A stretch of 44,534 bases of DNA from Bacteroidaceae bacterium. GTDB lineage: Bacteria; Bacteroidota; Bacteroidia; Bacteroidales; Bacteroidaceae. Positions within the stretch are counted from its first letter, which is position 1, and each line of letters begins with the position of its first letter. The stretch is from positions 1 through 44,534 of the forward strand of contig JAFXZY010000008.1 of assembly GCA_017541025.1 (NCBI GenBank). Reading direction: 5' to 3'. The notes beneath the pieces were generated by a model that made no database searches, had not been told where the DNA came from, and saw only the letters and a program-made list of their open reading frames with translations. The translations under genes and the position numbers were made by a program. Of the stretch, positions 16,958-23,570 are shown in pieces.

Positions 16958-17310
16958 GAAAACCGGGAAAACCCTTTTCTGTTGTTTATGAGTAATACTC
17001 ACATGTTTTCAATCTGTCCATCAGCGAACGCAAGTGAACTTGCCTTCTCTGACGCCCATATTGAAAACAGCCTTGCGGCTTAAACCACAGAAAAGAAAAA
17101 CATCAAAAACCAGACTTGTCAGAAAAAAATAATCATTAATATTGTAAAACAGAATGTTTTCTCGGTTTTTCTTTTTGTGTGGTTGAGGACCCATCGGGGC
17201 TGTGATGATGACATAGGTTTTTGTCTGGGAGTTTGCTCACATGAAAAAGGATATGTCATTAGCACAAAAGACGACAGTCACAACCACACAAAAAGGGTTT
17301 TTGAGGTTTT
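16958..17310. repeat. Head-to-head pair of cloverleaf palindromic elements (C and D)
   Basis: Copy C is 16958-17111 (154 bp). It has the end motif GAAAACCGGGAAAACCC (16958-16974), outer stem 16975-16988 with 17081-17094 (13 of 14 pairs), left hairpin GAGT-AAT-ACTC 16990-17000, inner stem starting with a perfect 10 bp (17004-17013 with 17060-17069), right hairpin AGCC-TTGC-GGCT 17069-17080, and the end motif GAAAAACATCAAAAACC. Copy D is 17156-17310 (155 bp) in reverse. It has a perfect 14-bp outer stem TTTTTGTGTGGTTG 17172-17185 with 17281-17294, hairpins CCC-ATC-GGG 17190-17198 and GAC-GACA-GTC 17270-17279, and the end motif GGGTTTTTGAGGTTTT. The pair fills the GH3-GH5 gap. AACGTT-type hexamers follow at 17334-17359. 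No gene is seen in 16910-17384. Confidence 0.85.
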
Positions 17311-17384
17311 AGTTATTTCCGTGTGGGAAAAATAGTTATCGTTAGCGTTAACGTTAGCATTGAATTATTTATAATTGAATCAGA

Positions 17385-19700
17385 CTATTCACATTGTACA
17401 ACAACCCGCTGGTCAGCGATGAACAGGCGGAACTCACCTGGCTCCAGCACCCACTGGCCGTCAAGATTGACGAAGGACAGGTCGCTGGCCGGAAGTTGCA
17501 GGGTTACGGTACTTGTCTGACCTGGCTGTAGCTCCACCTTTTCGAAGCCACGCAAACGGCAGTTGTCAGGGGTGAGTGATGCTACGAGGTCGCTGCTGAA
17601 GAGCAAAACGCTTTCCTTAGTGGGGCGCTGGCCTGTATTCGTTACATCGACACTGACCATCAGGACATCTCCCTCGCGGAAGGTTTCCTTATCTACCTTC
17701 ATATTGCTATATGTTACAGTGGTATAGTGCAACCCGAATCCGAAAGGCCACTGAACGTCCATCACGGCATCGTAGTTATAGTTACCCTCCATCTGTCCCA
17801 TGTTCTCGCAAGGCTTGTAGTCGTAGGTCACAAGAGAACCGGTATATTTAGGATAGGTATAAGGCATACGGCCTGTGAAGTCGGCATCGCCAGCCAAGAG
17901 GCGTGCCAAGGCAATTCCGCCATAGTTACTGGGCAAGAAGGTATGTACGACAGCCTGGCAAAGCGGCTCAATGTCGCGAATGATACGCGGACGGCCCTCT
18001 GCCAGCACAAGTACGACAGGTTTACCAGTCTGTGCCAGTAAGCGAACCATCTCCTTCTGGTTGTCGCTCAGGTTCAGATCGTTGATATTACCCGGTGTCT
18101 CGCAGTAGCTGTTTTCGCCCATACAAGCAATGACAACATCAGCCCGCCGTGCAGCAGCAGTCAGCTGGTTCCAGTCGTCGGCTTGATGGTCGAGGTTAAA
18201 GTCACGGGCATCCCACTGAACGCCCTGCAGGTACTGCACGTTTGTTTCGCCAAAGCGAGTCTTCAATGCCTGCTGGAAAGTAGGATACTGGCCCATCAGC
18301 GGAGCGAGCTCGTTGGTACGGTCGCCCTGCCAGGTGTAGCTCCAGCCTCCGTTCATACCTCGCAAGTTGTCGGCATTGGGACCACAGACAAGGATGCGAG
18401 AGCCCTCGTTCAGCGGCAGAACTGACTGCTCGTTCTTCAGCAGCACCATACACTCTTCAGCTATCTGCTCAGCCTCCTGTGCAAAGCCATCGCTGGCGAA
18501 GTCGGGGAATTCCTTTGCCAATTCCTGAACATCCTTATCCCAGGTTTCCTTATCCAGGAGTCCCAGACGGATTTTCAGGCGGAGGATGCGACGGACAGCA
18601 TCGTCGATGCGGGCCTTAGATACACGGCCTTCATCAACCAGCTCACGCAACAAGTCACAGAACTCCACCTCGTAGGGTACCATAGACATATCGATACCTG
18701 CATTGATAGCCATGCAGATGGCATCCTTCTTTGTAGCAGCCACATGGTCGCGGAGACATATATTATTAATGTCCGCCCAGTCCGTAACAATCATACCGTC
18801 CCATTGCAGTTCCTCCTTCAGCCAAGTATTCAGATACTTGGCATTGGCATGGAAGGGTACGCCATTGTTAACGCCCGAATTGACCATCAGCGACAAGGCA
18901 CCTGCCTGGATAGCAGCACGGAAGGGCTGGAAGAACTTCTCGCGCATCTCACGGTCGGTGACACTGCTGGGTGTACGGTCCTTTCCGCTGACAGGCACGC
19001 CATAGGCCATATAGTGTTTGAGACAGGCAGCCACACGGTTGGCAGGAATGTGGTTAGGGTCGTCACCCTGATAACCCAACACAGCCTGGCGAGCCATCTC
19101 GCAGTTCAGATAGACATCCTCGCCATAGCTTTCCCACATACGGCTCCATAGGGGCTGTCGGCCCAGGTCCATCACAGGTGAATAAACCCAGGGAATGAGG
19201 CAGGCGCGACTCTCGTAGGCAGCTATCTCGCTGACGCGGCGCGGAATATTACGGTTGAAGGAAGCCGCCTGTCCCACCTCCTGCGGGAACAGCGTAGCTC
19301 CCCAAGTATAGGAAGCGCCGTGAATCTGATCGACACCATAGATTTGCGGTACTCCGGCACAAGTTTCCATGGAGAGTTGATTGAGGCGGCGAATAAGAGC
19401 GCTCCACGCCTCCGGTTTCTGTGCGACTCCCTTTGGGACGTTCAGAATGCTACCCACATGGTACTTTTCGAATACGTTCTTCAAAGCCTCTTCGTTCAGA
19501 CGGAATTCCTGACTTTGCATGTCGGTGATGACATCGATGGTCAGTTCGCACATCTGTCCTATCTTCTCGTCCAGCGAGAGGTTCGAAAGGGTCTGCTCAA
19601 CCTGTTTTTCCACCTCGGCATTTTGGGGAATAGCGGGTTGACGTACTTGGCTGGTTGTACATGCTGTGGCCAATATAGACATGATAATAATTTTTTTCAT
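17385..19700 (-). CDS. GH3 beta-glucosidase/beta-xylosidase lipoprotein
   Basis: 771 aa. It has a short lipoprotein signal (ILATAC, Cys14). The N-terminal barrel starts 'LSLDEKIGQM'. It contains 'IYGVDQIHGASYTWGATLFP', 'VAACLKHYMAYG' and 'MIVTDWADINNI' with the catalytic nucleophile Asp307. The second alpha/beta domain ('VLPLNEGSRILVCGPNAD', 'DVVIACMGENSYCETPGNI') follows, and a fibronectin-III-like domain ends the protein ('VTNTGQRPTKESVLLF', 'WVLEPGEFRLFI'). The 'VDQIHG...FPQ' pattern is that of the BoGH3B-like beta-glucosidases. In a xylan context beta-xylosidase activity is also possible. It probably acts on imported or periplasm-facing oligosaccharides. It lies 127 bp after the glycan-binding protein. 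Confidence 0.88.
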   Translation of the reverse strand: MKKIIIMSILATACTTSQVRQPAIPQNAEVEKQVEQTLSNLSLDEKIGQMCELTIDVITDMQSQEFRLNEEALKNVFEKYHVGSILNVPKGVAQKPEAWSALIRRLNQLSMETCAGVPQIYGVDQIHGASYTWGATLFPQEVGQAASFNRNIPRRVSEIAAYESRACLIPWVYSPVMDLGRQPLWSRMWESYGEDVYLNCEMARQAVLGYQGDDPNHIPANRVAACLKHYMAYGVPVSGKDRTPSSVTDREMREKFFQPFRAAIQAGALSLMVNSGVNNGVPFHANAKYLNTWLKEELQWDGMIVTDWADINNICLRDHVAATKKDAICMAINAGIDMSMVPYEVEFCDLLRELVDEGRVSKARIDDAVRRILRLKIRLGLLDKETWDKDVQELAKEFPDFASDGFAQEAEQIAEECMVLLKNEQSVLPLNEGSRILVCGPNADNLRGMNGGWSYTWQGDRTNELAPLMGQYPTFQQALKTRFGETNVQYLQGVQWDARDFNLDHQADDWNQLTAAARRADVVIACMGENSYCETPGNINDLNLSDNQKEMVRLLAQTGKPVVLVLAEGRPRIIRDIEPLCQAVVHTFLPSNYGGIALARLLAGDADFTGRMPYTYPKYTGSLVTYDYKPCENMGQMEGNYNYDAVMDVQWPFGFGLHYTTVTYSNMKVDKETFREGDVLMVSVDVTNTGQRPTKESVLLFSSDLVASLTPDNCRLRGFEKVELQPGQTSTVTLQLPASDLSFVNLDGQWVLEPGEFRLFIADQRVVVQCE

Positions 19701-19725
19701 TGTGTAGTTTTGTTTTTAGTTAAAG

Positions 19726-19818
19726 GGCGTTAGGCGAAACCTAACGCAATACTGAAAAGAAAAAAAAGACTCTCCCTTAACCCGCCCCCGTAAGGGAGGG
19801 GTTAGGGGAGAGGACTTT
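19726..19818. repeat. Hairpin GCGTTAGG...CCTAACGC and CCC/GGG palindromic repeat
   Basis: An 8-bp stem, 19726-19733 with 19739-19746 (loop CGAAA), shares its core with 15312-15338. A copy of the dispersed C-rich/G-rich palindromic repeat ('ctcccttaaccc...gggaggggttaggg') follows at 19771-19815. Both lie between the glycan-binding protein stop and the GH3 start. Confidence 0.7.
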
Positions 19819-19827
19819 TCTATTCAT

Positions 19828-21771
19828 CTATTTGAAATACATTCTCAGTGGCGTAAATCTGTCACCCGTGATGAGTAAATGTCTCTCATCAAGCGCATCC
19901 AGGAAGTTCGTATCATCAGAGATGTTGATGGTAACTGTGAATGTTCCATTACCATTGTCCGTGATCCGTTCATTGCCTGGCTGAATGTCACCGACATTCC
20001 AACTAGGATCCCACCAGCCTGTAGTCACACGAACCTGTGGATCCGTTGCCTCAACATCCAGATAGAATGTGGTGCTCTTAATCTTGTCCCATGTATCCTG
20101 CGGGAACTCGGCGAGACACTCACTGTTGCTGTCGTGACCCTCAAGAGCAAAACGATAGACACCACTCCAGCTAACTGCACCGCCAGTGCCGTCGCTCTTC
20201 CAGAAGACAACTTCCTTTTTACCTCCACCGCCGGAACCTTTTTCAATGAAATAGATTTCCAGTGGTGTGTAACCGGCACCCGTGAAGAGCAGATGCTGTT
20301 CGTCGAGAGAACCGACTATCGGATCATCGCCGAAGTTAATCTCAATGAAGTACGTACCGTCCTCATTATCGATAATACGCTCGGCCATGTTCCAAGGAGC
20401 AATATCATTGTCTGAACCAAGCCACTGAACGCTCCACCATCCGGTAGTTACGCGGATCTGATATGAATCGCCATCAGGACGATAGCGCATATAGAAGGTT
20501 CCGGTCTTAATCTTGTTCCAGACATCTTCAGGGAAGGTAGCTATACACTCGCTGTTGGGATCATTTCCTTCGAGACCGAAGCGATAAGTGCCACTCCAAC
20601 TGATAGAACCGTGACCTTCGGGATCATCATTCGTCCAAACGGGAACTTTCACGTCCTCTTCGTCAGGCTCATCAACCCATACCTCCTCCTCGGAGTAGAT
20701 TTCCAGAGGTGTGTAACCAGCACCCGTGAAGAGCAGATGCTGCTCGTCGAGAGAAGCGACTATCGGATCATCTCCGAAGTTGACCTCAATGTAATAAGTA
20801 CCGTCGCCATTGTCGATAATACGCTCTGCCATGTTCCAGGGAGCAATATCGTTGTCGGAACCCATCCACTGAACGCTCCACCATCCGGTGGTTACGCGGA
20901 TCTGATATGAGTCGCCGTCAGGACGATAACGCATGTAGAAGGTTCCAGACTTAATGACGTTCCAGATATCAGCTGGGAAGGTTGCTATACACTCACTGTT
21001 GGGGTCTGCTCCGTCGAGACCGAAGCGATAAGTGCCACTCCAGCTGATAGAACCGTTACCTTCGGGATCGTCGTTCTTCCAGAAGGTGGTCTTCACAGTT
21101 TCCCAGTGACCGCCATCAGCTGCCGGTTCATAAGCCAGTTCGGGCATCAGGATTTTCTGCCCGTCGTAGGTGTGAAGGATTCCCACAAAAGTACCCTTGA
21201 AGATATTCTTCTTAGGAACACGGAATTTGAGCTCGTTGGTTCCTTTGCGATAGAAATCCTTATGGTCAATCAACTGTGGAACGCCATCTGCATCGAGCAG
21301 CTCGACACTATTGATAAACTCCAGGTCGGTACCATAGACAACAATCAGTTCTCCGCCCGAAGCTTTCTCGCCTTCTTGTTTGGAGAATCCCGACACTACA
21401 GTATGTCCGAGCGTTAATGAAACAGAAGACTCGGCTTTATCATTAGTTGAACGTACTATAATCTTACCACCCTCCTCGGGAATGCCTGCCGGTGTATTGA
21501 CGCGAATCATGTCTTTGCTGACAATCTCGAAATCGGTCACCTTGACGCCACCGGGGAACTCTATTTCCTGAACTCCACCAAGACCTGTACCGTTAATGGT
21601 TATCGGCTGGTTGGTGACCACCTTTGTAGGGAAGAACGTCTTGATGCCCAACTTATAACTATCCGGGCCAAGCTGGTCATCAGAACAAGCGGATAAAAGT
21701 AAAAAGGTAAAAAGGTAAAAGGGTAAAACCTTTACAAATCCTTTGGCCTTATATAATATACTTGTACTCAT
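19828..21771 (-). CDS. Surface glycan-binding lipoprotein (XusE/SGBP-like), IPT domains plus three tandem binding repeats
   Basis: 647 aa from the ATG at 21771; the longer frame starts at a TTG in an AATTGATAATTGA spacer repeat. It is a lipoprotein (LLLSAC, Cys29). Residues about 40-120 and 120-215 look like two IPT/TIG Ig-like domains ('PTKVVTNQPITINGTGLGGV'). Three C-terminal repeats follow at about 230-377, 378-520 and 523-647. Each has 'GSISWSGTYRFGL', 'PNSECIATFP', 'IRVTTGWWS', 'I.DN.DGT' and 'LDE.HLL.TG..YTPL.IY'. The Trp-rich 'TTGWW' suits sugar stacking. The place after susD2 matches XusE/SGBP-B positions, so outer-surface xylan binding is inferred. Repeats 1 and 2 are nearly identical at the DNA level. 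The signal-peptide core is encoded by a GGTAAAAA-type repeat at about 21695-21731. Confidence 0.85.
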   Translation of the reverse strand: MSTSILYKAKGFVKVLPFYLFTFLLLSACSDDQLGPDSYKLGIKTFFPTKVVTNQPITINGTGLGGVQEIEFPGGVKVTDFEIVSKDMIRVNTPAGIPEEGGKIIVRSTNDKAESSVSLTLGHTVVSGFSKQEGEKASGGELIVVYGTDLEFINSVELLDADGVPQLIDHKDFYRKGTNELKFRVPKKNIFKGTFVGILHTYDGQKILMPELAYEPAADGGHWETVKTTFWKNDDPEGNGSISWSGTYRFGLDGADPNSECIATFPADIWNVIKSGTFYMRYRPDGDSYQIRVTTGWWSVQWMGSDNDIAPWNMAERIIDNGDGTYYIEVNFGDDPIVASLDEQHLLFTGAGYTPLEIYSEEEVWVDEPDEEDVKVPVWTNDDPEGHGSISWSGTYRFGLEGNDPNSECIATFPEDVWNKIKTGTFYMRYRPDGDSYQIRVTTGWWSVQWLGSDNDIAPWNMAERIIDNEDGTYFIEINFGDDPIVGSLDEQHLLFTGAGYTPLEIYFIEKGSGGGGKKEVVFWKSDGTGGAVSWSGVYRFALEGHDSNSECLAEFPQDTWDKIKSTTFYLDVEATDPQVRVTTGWWDPSWNVGDIQPGNERITDNGNGTFTVTINISDDTNFLDALDERHLLITGDRFTPLRMYFK

Positions 21772-21811
21772 AATTATCAATTATCAATTATCAATTGTCA
21801 ATTACCATTTA

Positions 21812-23527
21812 TCACCATCCTTCGTTTTGTGTAAGGTTGGGATTCTTTCTCAGTTCTGACTGTGGGATGGGATAGAAATAGTACTTATCCTCCCACTGGC
21901 GTGTATTGGTAGAACGGGTGAGCATCAAACTGTTGCTGATATTTGCCACCTGGACATTCTTGAAATACTGTGGTCCCTTCTTCCAACGTCGTACATCCCA
22001 GAAACGATGGTTCTCGAAGGCCAATTCTACAAGGCGCTCACGCTCATAACGCGTTACCCATGCATCACCTTCCTCAGTGAATTTCGGCATCTGGATATCC
22101 GAGCGGTTACGCAAGACATTGATAGCCTCGTTGGCCGACATTCCATAGGTGCGGTCGTTGGCACTGCCTGTAGCATTAAACACCGCCTCGGCATAGTCAA
22201 GATAGAACTCTCCCAAACGGAAGATTATCCATGTGTGACGACGACGGGTCTGGTTGTCAGCTGTAGTGACACAAGCTCCATCAACGTACTTGCGGAGATA
22301 GTAGCCAGTGGAGGTGGCTCCATATTTAGGAGCTGCATTGAATCCGCCCGCGAATGTTTCGATAACCTTCTTCTGCGCACCGTTGGTGGGCCATTCATCT
22401 CCATTCTTTATCACAGTAAGTGCAAAACGCGGATCAAGGCCGTCATACGGATCGTTGGTATTGAGGTTGATGTCGCCGGGATAGCGCTGGGCAAAAGTCT
22501 CGCCATTGTCCTGGTACTCATACTGGTCAACCAAACTCTGGGAAGGGCAGTTGCCTGAAGAGCCGTTCTCTACACCAATGGGATAGTTTGCCATCTCGAA
22601 GGTATTGCTCTCGCCACGTCCGATACCGAAAATCAGTTCGGGATTAAGGAATGCATCATGTCCCCATAATGAGCCGTAAGAGCTGAGCTTCAGTTCCCAC
22701 GTGGATGCATTATCGAGAATATACTTACATGCCTCGGCAGCCTTAGCCCACTTGGTCTTGTCGTTAGTTGGATTGTGAAGCGGTGATGCAGCATAGAGCA
22801 ACGTGCGGGCCTTGAGGGCAAATGCCGCAAGACGTGTGGCACGTCCGATTTCAGCACCGACTTCGGTAACGTATGTAACAGGCAGATAGGGTGCGATAGC
22901 ATCACATTCGTCAACAATAAATTTCACGATTGAATCTGCCTTGGTACGGTGAATGCTGTTAGCCTGCTCATTGGTAAGCGTGGTTGTCACCAGAGGCACA
23001 TCACCATACGTCTTGAACAATTCAAAATAGAAGTAGGCTCTAAGGAAGCGCAACTCGTAGGGGAACAGCTCCATTTGAGCTATCCAATTCTCGTATTGTC
23101 CATTGTACTTCCACTCTGAGATGTCAGTCTGTTCTATCTTCTCCAGATACATGTTGACATCAGCGATGGCTGTATAGGCCCTTGTCCAAGTACCGGAATA
23201 GGGGTTTGCGGGACTCCAGCTTCCATTGATATAGCCGTTGATTGCACCTGTTTCGAGTGCATACTGAGCTTCATCAGTAGCTCCGGCAAGGAAGGTGGCA
23301 CTGTTGGACTCAAATTCATTATTATATACTTGCGCATAGACATCGAACACCAAGTTCTTAATTCCATCGGCGTAATAAGAATAGGTCCACTCCTCATCGC
23401 GGGTTGTCTCCTCTGTGTATTCAAGATCAGCACAAGAGGTCAGGAACCCACATAGGGAAGCGCAAAACAAGAAGTATGAAGCAAGGCGCATAAGAGCGGA
23501 CCTGCTGTTTTTCTGATTGATATTCAT
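21812..23527 (-). CDS. susD: SusD/RagB-family outer-membrane lipoprotein (second pair, XusD-like)
   Basis: 571 aa from the ATG at 23527, which is preceded by GAAAAAAGAAAGG; a longer frame from 23560 is less likely. It is a lipoprotein (FLTSC, Cys32). It has the SusD helical layout: 'MELFPYELRFLRAYFYFELFKTYGDVPLVT', 'ATRLAAFALKARTLLYAASPLHNP', 'RRRHTWIIFRLGEFYLDYAEAVFNATG', 'INVLRNRS' and 'ERLVELAFENHRFWDVRRWKKG', with the typical end 'NPNLTQNEGW'. SusD proteins form the lid of the SusC channel and bind incoming oligosaccharide. The gene follows the second susC by 43 bp and is co-transcribed with it. An AATTGATAATTGA-type word fills the 40-bp gap to the next gene. Confidence 0.92.
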   Translation of the reverse strand: MNINQKNSRSALMRLASYFLFCASLCGFLTSCADLEYTEETTRDEEWTYSYYADGIKNLVFDVYAQVYNNEFESNSATFLAGATDEAQYALETGAINGYINGSWSPANPYSGTWTRAYTAIADVNMYLEKIEQTDISEWKYNGQYENWIAQMELFPYELRFLRAYFYFELFKTYGDVPLVTTTLTNEQANSIHRTKADSIVKFIVDECDAIAPYLPVTYVTEVGAEIGRATRLAAFALKARTLLYAASPLHNPTNDKTKWAKAAEACKYILDNASTWELKLSSYGSLWGHDAFLNPELIFGIGRGESNTFEMANYPIGVENGSSGNCPSQSLVDQYEYQDNGETFAQRYPGDINLNTNDPYDGLDPRFALTVIKNGDEWPTNGAQKKVIETFAGGFNAAPKYGATSTGYYLRKYVDGACVTTADNQTRRRHTWIIFRLGEFYLDYAEAVFNATGSANDRTYGMSANEAINVLRNRSDIQMPKFTEEGDAWVTRYERERLVELAFENHRFWDVRRWKKGPQYFKNVQVANISNSLMLTRSTNTRQWEDKYYFYPIPQSELRKNPNLTQNEGW

Positions 23528-23570
23528 AACCTTTCTTTTTTCAAAATTATTACTTATCATTTGTCACTTC

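Noticed and set aside
16958-17111. tRNA gene suggested by the cloverleaf fold
   Set aside because: The arms are too long (14-bp outer, ~30-bp inner), with no tRNA consensus bases or anticodon loop.
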